Shown here: piece after piece, positions 7,563 to 15,942 of the stretch
Layout: each line of letters starts with the position of its first letter
How positions within the stretch are numbered: position 1 is the first letter of the stretch
From: Olivibacter sp. XZL3
GTDB lineage: Bacteria; Bacteroidota; Bacteroidia; Sphingobacteriales; Sphingobacteriaceae
Reading direction: 5' to 3'
Assembly (NCBI RefSeq): GCF_004368405.1
Contig: NZ_SBJH01000033.1
Span: forward strand, 1-64,000
DNA: 64,000 nt
Position numbers and translations under genes: made by a program
The notes under the pieces: generated by a model
What the model was told of the DNA's origin: nothing
Seen by the model: the letters and a program-made list of their open reading frames with translations, nothing else
The model's database searches: none

Positions 7563-10500
7563 ATGAAAATTTACAAGTTATTTTTGTGTGTTATTCTGTT
7601 TGTTGTTGTTATGACCGAGGGTGTTACGACCGCTCGGGCACAAAGCGGAGATCAGATATTGGACGGAATCGGTGAAACCGGAATGATAGCCCGTTACGTG
7701 TTTGATGGAAATGCCAAAGATTGGTCTAGAAATAGTTTGCACGGCGAGCTTCAAGGCTCCGGAGCTAAGTTTGTCAGTGATGATCGGTTTGGAAAGGTGT
7801 TATCGCTCTCTGGGAAAGAAGGCGATTTTGTAACGCTACCGGGCGAAGCGTTAACCGATTTAGAATCGCTTAGTATATCCGGATGGATATACCTACGTTC
7901 GGATCAGCCGGGCCAACGCTTTTTTGATTTCGGAAAGGATGCCACCAACCGTTTTTTTGCGGCCCCTGTAGGCACTGATGTTCAGAAAGGCTACCAAGCC
8001 TTGATAACAGCGGGAAAAGGCGATGAAAAGGGAGCGCTTGCTGCTGCTATAGAAACGAATAAGTGGGTTCATCTTGCCGTCGTAATAGATGTTGCCTCGA
8101 AATCGTTGACTACCTATGTTGACAGTAAGCCAGCTGGAGAAGCGAAGAATATTTCGATGGAATTGGCAGAGGTATTTGGTCAACAGGGAGGCGAAAAAAA
8201 TCTGCTTTATATCGGAAAATCACTATTGTCGGAAGATCCGAATCTGAATGCTTTGATACATGATTTTCGCATTTACCGTGTTCCGCTAACGAGGAGACAG
8301 GTTGCCGGCATTTATTACAATGCACTGAGAGGCAACCGGGAAGGTGCGGTCAATGTGGGCAAGCCTGAAGATAATCTTCAACAGTTTCCTGAAACGGAAG
8401 CCCAGCTTTATAACGCGTATTTAGTGAATGTATCCGATGTGGAGGTGGAGACCGAAGTAGGAACGTTGCCCCGATTACCAAGTTATGTACAGGGGACTTA
8501 CCGGAAAGGGCTAAACGGACCAAAAGTTCGTGTCTTATGGCCTGCTCCTACAAACAATAGTGATGTACTTGAAGCAGGGCGTTATACCGTTACAGGGCGC
8601 GTTGCGGGAACGGATTTTCAACCGAAGGCATATGTGACGGTAAAGGAATCCAACAAGTCAACGGCGCCCGGCTTAAAATTGGAGACTTTTGATTTAGATC
8701 AGGTTTCGCTGAAAACCGACCTTCATAATCACCAAACTAAGTTTATCGAAAATCGCGATAAGTTTATAACGACATTGGCTAAAACCGATCCGAACTCTTT
8801 TCTCTATATGTTTCGCCATGCTTTTGGTCAACCGCAGCCGGAAGGAGCAAAGCCTTTGGGCGTTTGGGATAGTCAGGATACCAAATTAAGAGGCCATGCC
8901 ACCGGACATTACCTGACGGCAATTGCACAGGCCTATGCCGGTACGGGATACGACAAGGAGCTCCAAGCTAATTTCGCCGAAAAAATGGAGTATATGGTAA
9001 ATACGCTCTACGAATTATCACAATTATCCGGAAAGGCGAAAGAAGGGAAGGGGGCCTACGTGTCCGATCCGACGGCTGTGCCGTTCGGTCCCGGAAAAGC
9101 AGCTTATGACTCCGATCTCAGTGATACAGGCATTCGTACCGACTATTGGAATTGGGGGGAAGGGTTCATCAGTGCTTATCCTCCGGATCAGTTCATCATG
9201 TTGGAACAGGGAGCCAAGTACGGAGGTCAGAAGAATCAGGTCTGGGCACCGTATTATACCTTGCATAAAATATTGGCCGGTTTATTGGATATTTATGACG
9301 TAAGCGGTAATAAAAAAGCGCTTGAAATAGCTACGGGCATGAGCGATTGGGTATACGCACGCTTGAGTCAGTTGCCAACCGAGACGCTCATCAAGATGTG
9401 GAATACCTACATTGCGGGCGAATTTGGTGGTATGAACGAGGTGATGGCTCGCTTGTACCGGATTACAAACAAACCGAACTACCTTAAAACAGCACAGCTA
9501 TTTGACAATATTGATATGTTCTTTGGCGACGCAAAGCATTCGCATGGCTTGGCCAAAAATGTGGACACATTCCGTGGCTTGCATGCCAATCAACATATAC
9601 CGCAGATTGTAGGAAGTATCGAAATGTATCGTGTCTCCGACAATCCGGAATACTATAGCGTGGCGGATAACTTTTGGTACAAGGCCGTCAACGATTATAT
9701 GTATAGCATTGGAGGCGTCGCCGGTGCACGTAATCCGGCGAATGCCGAATGTTTTATCAGTCAGCCAGCCACATTATACGGAAACGGTTTCTCTGCCGGC
9801 GGACAGAATGAAACCTGTGCCACGTATAATATGTTAAAACTGACCAGTAACCTGTTTCTCTTCGATCAGCGCGCCGAGCTGATGGACTACTATGAGCGTG
9901 GCTTGTATAACCATATTCTCGCTTCGGTAGCCAAGGATAGTCCAGCTAACACCTATCATGTGCCGCTCAGGCCCGGATCCATTAAGCAATTCGGTAACCC
10001 GAATATGACAGGATTTACCTGCTGCAACGGTACTGCTATAGAGAGCAGTACTAAACTGCAAAATTCAATTTATTTTAAAAGCAAGGATGACCAGGCTCTT
10101 TATGTCAATTTATACATACCATCCACACTAAAATGGACGGAGCGTAATGTAACGGTGGAGCAGACTACCGATTTTCCGAAAGAGGACCAGACCCGCTTGA
10201 CGATTAAAGGGAGCGGCAGATTTGACATCCATGTGCGCGTGCCGGCTTGGGCTACCAAAGGGTTCTTTGTGAAAATTAACGGTACATCGCAAAAGCTCCA
10301 GGCTACGCCGGGCAGCTACCTGAAAATAAGCCGCGATTGGAAAGATGGTGATATCATAGAATTAAAAATGCCTTTTTCTTTTCATCTCGACCCGGTTATG
10401 GATCAGCAAAACATAGCGAGTCTGTTTTACGGGCCGATCTTACTGGCCGCTCAAGAGCCCGAAGCAAGAAAAGAATGGCGTAAAGTAACCTTCGACGCTA

Positions 10501-10628
10501 AAGATATCGCTAAATCAATTAAAGGTGATCCGCAGCAGTTGGAGTTCACCATTGACGATGTGGTCTTTAAGCCCTTTTACGAAACGTATGGGCGTCATTC
10601 TGTTTACTTGGATGTCAAGTTGAAATAG
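7563..10628 (+). CDS. LamG-GH127/GH146 beta-L-arabinofuranosidase (secreted)
   Basis: Numbering from 7563 gives about 1021 residues. Order of parts: a signal peptide (MKIYKLFLCVIL...ARAQ), a LamG/concanavalin-like domain (~30-260), a linker, and an alpha/alpha-barrel of the DUF1680 type (~370-860) plus C-terminal beta domains. The catalytic zinc/cysteine set of GH127 is visible: NETC (Glu750, Cys752) and the double Cys820-Cys821 in TGFTCCNG. In HypBA1 the equivalent residues hold Zn and the nucleophilic Cys. Predicted role: release of beta-L-arabinofuranose from plant glycoproteins or pectin side chains. The frame could start at 7524, adding 13 residues before the signal peptide. GH146 is the main alternative. 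It is not adjacent to a SusCD pair. Confidence 0.88.
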   Translation: MKIYKLFLCVILFVVVMTEGVTTARAQSGDQILDGIGETGMIARYVFDGNAKDWSRNSLHGELQGSGAKFVSDDRFGKVLSLSGKEGDFVTLPGEALTDLESLSISGWIYLRSDQPGQRFFDFGKDATNRFFAAPVGTDVQKGYQALITAGKGDEKGALAAAIETNKWVHLAVVIDVASKSLTTYVDSKPAGEAKNISMELAEVFGQQGGEKNLLYIGKSLLSEDPNLNALIHDFRIYRVPLTRRQVAGIYYNALRGNREGAVNVGKPEDNLQQFPETEAQLYNAYLVNVSDVEVETEVGTLPRLPSYVQGTYRKGLNGPKVRVLWPAPTNNSDVLEAGRYTVTGRVAGTDFQPKAYVTVKESNKSTAPGLKLETFDLDQVSLKTDLHNHQTKFIENRDKFITTLAKTDPNSFLYMFRHAFGQPQPEGAKPLGVWDSQDTKLRGHATGHYLTAIAQAYAGTGYDKELQANFAEKMEYMVNTLYELSQLSGKAKEGKGAYVSDPTAVPFGPGKAAYDSDLSDTGIRTDYWNWGEGFISAYPPDQFIMLEQGAKYGGQKNQVWAPYYTLHKILAGLLDIYDVSGNKKALEIATGMSDWVYARLSQLPTETLIKMWNTYIAGEFGGMNEVMARLYRITNKPNYLKTAQLFDNIDMFFGDAKHSHGLAKNVDTFRGLHANQHIPQIVGSIEMYRVSDNPEYYSVADNFWYKAVNDYMYSIGGVAGARNPANAECFISQPATLYGNGFSAGGQNETCATYNMLKLTSNLFLFDQRAELMDYYERGLYNHILASVAKDSPANTYHVPLRPGSIKQFGNPNMTGFTCCNGTAIESSTKLQNSIYFKSKDDQALYVNLYIPSTLKWTERNVTVEQTTDFPKEDQTRLTIKGSGRFDIHVRVPAWATKGFFVKINGTSQKLQATPGSYLKISRDWKDGDIIELKMPFSFHLDPVMDQQNIASLFYGPILLAAQEPEARKEWRKVTFDAKDIAKSIKGDPQQLEFTIDDVVFKPFYETYGRHSVYLDVKLK

Positions 10629-10647
10629 ACCGTTTCTGGTCTCATGT

Positions 10648-10681
10648 AAATTGCGGCCACGCAAACGCGTGGCCGCAATTT
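10648..10681. terminator. Bidirectional terminator between GH127 and YhdH genes
   Basis: A perfect 15-bp stem, 10648-10662 with 10667-10681, around an AAAC loop. It has a GC-rich core and AAATT/AATTT ends, so it can work on both strands between two convergent genes. Confidence 0.85.
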
Positions 10682-10701
10682 GATTGGCTTACAGAGATAC
10701 A

Positions 10702-11700
10702 TCATAAACGATGATTCACAACAAACCTGCCTTTCGCTTTGCCTTCAGAAATCGTTTTCAGCACGTCTGCTAACTGTTCCAAAGAGATTTCTTTGGTCAT
10801 GTCCTTTAAACGCGTCGGCTTCCATTCATCGGCCAATAAATTCCAAATCTTTTCTTTGAAGTTTATGGGTTGTTCTACGGAATCAATTCCTATAAGTTTA
10901 ACTCCGCGCAAAATAAAAGGAAATATACTGGTGGAAATTTGCGCTGATGCGACGTTGCCGCAGCAAGTTACAACGCCATTATATTTTAATGACTTCAAGA
11001 TGCCTGACAGAACATCGCCTCCAACGGTATCGATTCCTGCGGCAAATTCGGCGCTGGACATGGCTTTGGCGTTGTATTTTTCAACGAAGGCCTCGCGCGG
11101 AACCGAGGCCGCCGCGCCCAGTATGTCTGTCAGGAAGCCCTCGTCATTTTTTCCCGATATGGCCACAACCTCATATCCCAATTTAGATAAAATGGCAACA
11201 GCGATGCTGCCCACTCCGCCGGTAGCGCCGCTGACGGCGATTTGACCGCTATCTTTGTCGATGCCCGCCTCGATAAGGTTGAAGACCGACAAGCCCGCCG
11301 TTAGTCCCGCTGTGCCGAGGCTCATTGCTTCAAATGGAGAAAGGCTTGCCGGAAGCGGGACAATCCATGCGGCAGGAACGCTTATATATTCTCCAAAACC
11401 ACCCCATGTGTTCATCCCCAAATCGTATCCGGTAATGAGGACTGGATCGCCTTCTTTAAACCGATCGGAAGCCGAAGATGCGACCCGGCCTACTGCATCT
11501 ATGCCCGGTATATGGGGAAATCTCCTGGTAACCCCTCTGTTTCCTGATGCCGATAAGGCGTCCTTGTAATTTACAGAAGAGTAATTCACTTTGATCAAGA
11601 CTTCATTTTGACGCATTTCCGCAAAGGGAACCTGCTCAACGCTCGCATTAAAAAGACCGTCTTTTTCTCGTACCATTAATGCTTTAAACTGCTTATCCAT
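10702..11700 (-). CDS. YhdH/YhfP-family quinone oxidoreductase (acrylyl-CoA reductase type)
   Basis: A 332-residue zinc-free medium-chain dehydrogenase. Visible features are NYSSVNYKDALSASG near residue 38, HIPGIDAVGRV, and the nucleotide-binding GATGGVGSIA motif around residue 159. The C-terminal SLEQLADVLKTISEGKAKGR is the standard end of YhdH/AcuI enzymes. Known members reduce acrylyl-CoA or quinone-like electrophiles with NADPH. It is transcribed divergently from an HxlR-type regulator across a perfect palindrome, an arrangement common for redox or electrophile-responsive genes. Confidence 0.9.
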   Translation of the reverse strand: MDKQFKALMVREKDGLFNASVEQVPFAEMRQNEVLIKVNYSSVNYKDALSASGNRGVTRRFPHIPGIDAVGRVASSASDRFKEGDPVLITGYDLGMNTWGGFGEYISVPAAWIVPLPASLSPFEAMSLGTAGLTAGLSVFNLIEAGIDKDSGQIAVSGATGGVGSIAVAILSKLGYEVVAISGKNDEGFLTDILGAAASVPREAFVEKYNAKAMSSAEFAAGIDTVGGDVLSGILKSLKYNGVVTCCGNVASAQISTSIFPFILRGVKLIGIDSVEQPINFKEKIWNLLADEWKPTRLKDMTKEISLEQLADVLKTISEGKAKGRFVVNHRL

Positions 11701-11732
11701 ATTGATTGTTTTTTGTAAATTTGAAGAATAAA

Positions 11733-11752
11733 AAGTTATTAAACAATAACTT
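11733..11752. promoter_or_regulatory. Palindromic operator candidate for the HxlR regulator
   Basis: AAGTTATT (11733-11740) and AATAACTT (11745-11752) form a perfect 8-bp inverted repeat around AAAC, 33 bases upstream of the YhdH start, in the divergent interval. HxlR proteins bind such dyads as dimers. A TAAATTTG box at 11716-11723 on the plus strand could be the regulator's -7 element. Confidence 0.45.
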
Positions 11753-11852
11753 ACATTTGGTTCTCATACTGAATTAAAGTACGGTTTTGTTGATAATCAA
11801 TGAAAAAAAATATGGGTGAAATAGAAAAAAATGCAAAACGACGCTGATCGTT

Positions 11853-12116
11853 TTGATTAAAAAAGGACGTAATCGCTTCAGTGAAATGAAGAGAACGCTT
11901 CCTACTATTAGTGAGCGTATGATAGCGAAGCAGTTGGATGAACTGGAAGTAGACGGTATTATCACCCGCAAGGTTTTTAATGAAGTTCCCCTAAAAGTGG
12001 AGTATTATTTGACAGCGTATGGCGAAAGTTTATATCCCATAGTGAAAGAAATGAGAAAGTGGGGATACATACATCTCGAAAACAACAATAAGCAAAAGGC
12101 GGTAAAAACCGGTTAA
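11853..12116 (+). CDS. HxlR-family winged-helix regulator, N-terminus incomplete
   Basis: The readable part covers the HxlR domain from the RFSEMKRTLPTISERMIAKQ recognition helix through LDELEVDGII and the VPLKVEYYLTAYGESL wing to WGYIHLE. The family's usual first 25 residues, containing the redox-active Cys and the GGKW motif, are missing. An ATG at 11800 opens MKKNMGEIEKN in another frame and stops. Adding one A in the A-run near 11825-11831 would bring in a KC before KTTLIVLIKKG, but the GGKW block would still be absent. The frame here needs a TTG start at 11853. It is either a decayed regulator or a short variant. Confidence 0.65.
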   Translation: MIKKGRNRFSEMKRTLPTISERMIAKQLDELEVDGIITRKVFNEVPLKVEYYLTAYGESLYPIVKEMRKWGYIHLENNNKQKAVKTG

Positions 12117-12208
12117 ATATTGATCTCGGCAAGTTTGAGACAAACCTGCCCGCTACATCTTAATATATACGTACCGGACAGGCCTATTTCCCGTTGAGGC
12201 TGCTTTCA

Positions 12209-12784
12209 TTAGCCTATGGATAATCCCAGTAATTTGTAAAATTCCCGCAGAATCGCAGGGTGACCGGGCCAAGCTGGAGAGGTAACCAAGTTGCCGTCTA
12301 CGATGGCCTCATCGGCAGGAATATTTTTCCAGGTGCCGCCGGCCAGTTCAATGTCAGGTCCGATCGCGACATAAGCCGTCAGTGTTCTTCCGGCCAGTAC
12401 CTTTGCGGCAGTGAGAATCTGGATGCCGTGACATATCGCCGCTACCGGCTTGTTCTGTTCAAAAAAATGCTGCGTAATCGCTAGCACGCGTTTGTTGAGC
12501 CGCGTATATTCCGGAGCCCGTCCTCCGGCAATATAAATACCGTCGTATTCGGAAGGGTCGACGGAGTCAAAATCTGCCGTAATGGCAAAGCGGTGTCCGG
12601 GTGTTTCCTTGTAGGTCTGATCGCCCACAAAATCATGAACGGCAGTTGGTACCGTGTCGCCTTTCTTCCGGTCTGGAGCAATGGTATCTACCGATAATCC
12701 TACAGATAGCATTGCCTGGTAGGGAACCATCGCCTCGTAGTCTTCCACATAATCGCCAGCTAACAATAAAATTTTCTTTGCCAT
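12209..12784 (-). CDS. DJ-1/PfpI family protein
   Basis: 191 residues from [12 protein letters not shown]. The nucleophile elbow AAICHGIQ places Cys118-His119 as in class I glutamine-amidotransferase-like PfpI proteins, and Asp/Glu residues in GDYVEDYEA form the conserved acidic site. [13 protein letters not shown] and SPAWPGHP are typical family blocks. Members act as proteases, glyoxalase-type deglycases or stress chaperones, and sequence alone does not decide which. The frame extends 12 residues upstream, but the family start is MAKK. It is a stand-alone gene, convergent with the HxlR fragment. Confidence 0.88.
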   Translation of the reverse strand: MAKKILLLAGDYVEDYEAMVPYQAMLSVGLSVDTIAPDRKKGDTVPTAVHDFVGDQTYKETPGHRFAITADFDSVDPSEYDGIYIAGGRAPEYTRLNKRVLAITQHFFEQNKPVAAICHGIQILTAAKVLAGRTLTAYVAIGPDIELAGGTWKNIPADEAIVDGNLVTSPAWPGHPAILREFYKLLGLSIG

Positions 12785-13148
12785 GATAAATGTTCTTTGG
12801 TTTAACTTCGATTTACGCAATGAAAATACGAAATACTTGCTGAAATAGCATGCGCTATTGCCATGTAATTGTCAATATCAATTTCGGATTTCCAATCCGA
12901 GATCGGTCGTTCATTACCCAATCCTTTATTCTTTTCCTGAAAGCGGCTCAATGTGGTCAGGATAATCGTGTTTTATTCTGTAAATCACATTAAAAGCAAC
13001 TTGGTTTCGTGATTCATATACGTCCTATATGAATTTTTGTTGTTTTTTTAAAAAGTAAACTATTGATAAATAGTAGTTTGTGCTTTATGTTTAAATATAG
13101 GTTGTTTGGTCTAAAATATTATTGCAATTTTGTTGCTAAATAGTAATA
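12785..13148. other. Regulatory region upstream of the haem operon
   Basis: No gene is present. It contains a small hairpin (TCGGATT/AATCCGA, 12884-12900), the long palindrome at 13012-13034, and two copies of TAAATAGTA near 13068 and 13138, the first within an ACTATTgataAATAGT dyad. No perfect -33/-7 promoter was identified. No classical Fur box was recognised. Confidence 0.45.
13012..13034. promoter_or_regulatory. Palindrome ATTCATATA-N5-TATATGAAT upstream of the haem operon
   Basis: Perfect 9-bp arms at 13012-13020 and 13026-13034 with a 5-base spacer, about 115 bases before the first gene of the haem operon. Symmetry and spacing suit a dimeric repressor or Crp/Fnr-like protein. The link to iron or haem control is inferred from position only. 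Confidence 0.45.
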
Positions 13149-13517
13149 TTGAAGTTAAAAGTGTGCCAGTCGTCGAAATATCTACAATGCATGGCTATAT
13201 TCCTGCTAATGGTGTATGGGATGATGCAGGGCGTTCTGCTGACGCATGGACACGCGAACAGAGAAGACGTCAAAACGGCTTATGAGCGAGCCGGCGATAC
13301 GGCTGACAATAAAACGTATTCTCTTCATTGTGCAGTTTGCGATTTTATAGTGCAGCAGGGATATGACCTGTCGACTTCAATTTTTAGCTTTAAGCTTTTC
13401 GCACGTTTACTCTTTTGCTGGCTGCTTAAAGAGGTGGCTTTTTCCGCTCGTTTATTGAGTCTAAGCATGCAGGGCAGGTCTCCGCCCACAATCACCGCAT
13501 CCAATTATGTGGGCTAG
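13149..13517 (+). CDS. Small membrane/periplasmic Cys-His protein leading the haem operon
   Basis: A product of up to 122 residues. There is an N-terminal hydrophobic segment (residues ~15-32), then HGHANRED, a SLHCAVCDFIVQQ motif (Cys-x-x-Cys preceded by His), and a second hydrophobic stretch (about residues 80-108). The codon at 13149 is TTG. The first ATG is at 13191 (MAIFLLMVYG) and may be the true start. No family was recognised. The CxxC/His set and the position as first gene, 65 bases before the receptor gene, suggest metal or haem handling, comparable to small proteins found ahead of TonB receptors in Bacteroidota. Confidence 0.55.
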   Translation: MKLKVCQSSKYLQCMAIFLLMVYGMMQGVLLTHGHANREDVKTAYERAGDTADNKTYSLHCAVCDFIVQQGYDLSTSIFSFKLFARLLFCWLLKEVAFSARLLSLSMQGRSPPTITASNYVG

Positions 13518-13581
13518 TCCCTGCGCCAAATAGCTGCGGTGCTAGCGATTGTATGTCTTTTTTTCAACCTACGATTTCAAC

Positions 13582-15885
13582 ATGTGTATACGTGCTGCCA
13601 ATAGCGTACTGTTGGTTCTGATTTTATTTGTTTTTCCTATAAGTAGATTATCTGCGCAACTAAAGGTCTTAGACGCGGAAACCGGACAGGCTATAGCGGG
13701 AGCGTTTGTAAAGATTACCGATGTAAGTGGTGTAAAGCTGGTGGAGGGGGCCACCGACACCGCTGGATTATTACACTATTCTTCCTTAGCTAAAAGTTTC
13801 CGTATAGAAGTCCGTGCACTTAGTTACCGAAGTTTAACAGATACGCTGGTGCAGGCGGATAAGCCTATTGTTTACTTGCAACCGGCTGCCACTTCGCTGG
13901 AAGCCGTTGAGATTGCTTCACGAAGTTTAGCGGCGACAACCCTTCCACACAGCACGTTTGATATACAGGTGTTTAGCAGCACACGCATTGCCGAAAAAGG
14001 AGCGGTTAATATGGGCGATCTGCTCAATACGGAACTAAACGCCAGGGTGATCAATAATGGCAATGATGGAAGCAGTTTGTTGTTGCAAGGACTGAGCGGT
14101 CAGAACGTTAAAATCCTGATAGACGGTGTGCCACAGGTGCTCGGGATGTCCAATGAGTTCGACCTGCAACAATTGAATCTGTCAAACGTCGAGCGGGTTG
14201 AACTGGTGGAAGGGCCACTGAGTGTTCAGTTCGGCACCAATGCACTGGCAGGAACGCTCAATATTATTACTAAAAAAGCCGATGTTAACAAAAGAACGGC
14301 TTTTGGAGGAGGTGTATATGCCGAATCCGTTGGTCAATATAACGGCAGTGCTTGGGTGGCTGCCCATAGGAAGTCGTGGAATTTGGTGATTGACGGGAGT
14401 TACAACAATTTTGGCGGTTATGCTTCTTCTATCTACCGATCTCGTGTAAATAACCCTAGCAATACGGTAAGAGGTTTCAATTGGAGTCCCAAAACGCTAA
14501 TAAACGGTGCGGTGAAAATTTACAGACCGTGGAAGGGCCTGAACCTGGGCGGACAGTACAATCAGTCGCACCAGCGTATTGACAACAAGGGAGAACAGGA
14601 TGCAGGTACGGCCTACCTCACCGCGACGGATAATCTAACAATTGCCGATCGATCGAACATCAATCTCTTTGCTAATGGAAAATTGGGCGAAAACACTTAT
14701 TTAGACGTAGCCAACAGTTACGGGGTGTATCGACTCGATAATACGCAATACCTCGTTAACGTCGGGAATAATACGCGAAAGGTTTTGGACAATCCCGTGG
14801 ATCGTTTTCATACCTGGACCTTCCGGGCTTCTTATAGCGAATTTGAGATAGGGGATAAGAGGGCAAACTACCAGTTTGGATACGATATTAACCTGAATAA
14901 TGGTTCAGGCGAAAGTATTAGCGATTCAGCGAAATCGATTCATGACGTTGGCGTCTTTGGCGGGATGGGAATGGCCTTTTTCAACCACTTGGATGCGCGC
15001 GTATCCTTCCGTTATATTTATAACAGCCGATACGATGCGAAGCAGATTGACTTCCTGCATGCTGGGTTACCGGTAGTTCCTTCCGTCAGCTTAAAATGGC
15101 ATGCATCCGAAGGGTTTCATCTTGCTGCGTCTTATACCAAAGCTTTCCGAGCCCCCTCTTTTATTGAACTGTACCGAGAGATGATCAACGGATCGCATTA
15201 TATTTTGGGTAACCCTTTGTTGATACCCGAGCTGGCCGACAACTATATGTTCACGGGACAGTGGCGCAGGCACTTGGGATTTGGAAACATACTGTTCAAA
15301 GCCTCTCTTTACCACAATCATATCACCAATAAAATAGAACTGGTTCAGCCTGACAGGGCCTCCCTGCCGCCCCAATACCAAGATATACAGGTACCTAGAA
15401 CTTATGCTAATATTCCCCTTTTCAAAACCAAAGGAATTAATCTGAGTGCCGACTACCGGCATGGTGAGCGTTTCAGCTTCCGCCCCGGGTTTGGCTGGTT
15501 GGCAAGGAGTGGATCGAATAGTAAGGGAAAGTTCTTTCATAGTTATGATATCAACGCGCAGGCAATGTATGAGCTAGCAAAAAGTAAGATCCGTATCGTC
15601 GCTTTTTATAAATATAACGGTTCTATGGCCCAATTTGGAATAGATGAATCTGGTAACCTGATCGATCAGCGATTGGGAAGTTATCAGTTGCTTGATTTGA
15701 GTGCTACCAAGTCTATTGCCAAGGTCGAACTTACCCTGGGATGTAAGAATTTGCTGGGCGTAACGGATGTATACCAGTCGGGAGCCGGAACGGGAAGTGG
15801 GTTGGTGGCCGGCTCGGGTGATTTCTCCGCGGTGCCCATAGCTTGGGGGCGAACGGCGTTTTTGAAGGCAGCGATTAGCTTTTAA
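13582..15885 (+). CDS. hmuR: HmuR-type TonB-dependent haem receptor
   Basis: About 767 residues from the ATG at 13582 (the frame also opens with TTG at 13549). Parts in order: a signal peptide ending RLSAQ, a carboxypeptidase-regulatory-like domain (~28-110), a plug domain with LLNTELNARVINNGND and VERVELVEGPLSVQFGTNALAGTLNIITK, and a 22-strand barrel. The FRAPSFIELYRE segment is highly typical of haem/vitamin B12-type receptors. It imports haem or a related metallo-tetrapyrrole across the outer membrane with TonB energy. The following genes are the HmuY haemophore and the CobN-like HmuS, so haem is more likely than cobalamin. Confidence 0.85.
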   Translation: MCIRAANSVLLVLILFVFPISRLSAQLKVLDAETGQAIAGAFVKITDVSGVKLVEGATDTAGLLHYSSLAKSFRIEVRALSYRSLTDTLVQADKPIVYLQPAATSLEAVEIASRSLAATTLPHSTFDIQVFSSTRIAEKGAVNMGDLLNTELNARVINNGNDGSSLLLQGLSGQNVKILIDGVPQVLGMSNEFDLQQLNLSNVERVELVEGPLSVQFGTNALAGTLNIITKKADVNKRTAFGGGVYAESVGQYNGSAWVAAHRKSWNLVIDGSYNNFGGYASSIYRSRVNNPSNTVRGFNWSPKTLINGAVKIYRPWKGLNLGGQYNQSHQRIDNKGEQDAGTAYLTATDNLTIADRSNINLFANGKLGENTYLDVANSYGVYRLDNTQYLVNVGNNTRKVLDNPVDRFHTWTFRASYSEFEIGDKRANYQFGYDINLNNGSGESISDSAKSIHDVGVFGGMGMAFFNHLDARVSFRYIYNSRYDAKQIDFLHAGLPVVPSVSLKWHASEGFHLAASYTKAFRAPSFIELYREMINGSHYILGNPLLIPELADNYMFTGQWRRHLGFGNILFKASLYHNHITNKIELVQPDRASLPPQYQDIQVPRTYANIPLFKTKGINLSADYRHGERFSFRPGFGWLARSGSNSKGKFFHSYDINAQAMYELAKSKIRIVAFYKYNGSMAQFGIDESGNLIDQRLGSYQLLDLSATKSIAKVELTLGCKNLLGVTDVYQSGAGTGSGLVAGSGDFSAVPIAWGRTAFLKAAISF

Positions 15886-15942
15886 CGCGGATTCTGGTTT
15901 AAACGAGTAAATAAAATAATATGAACATATAACAGAAGAAAA

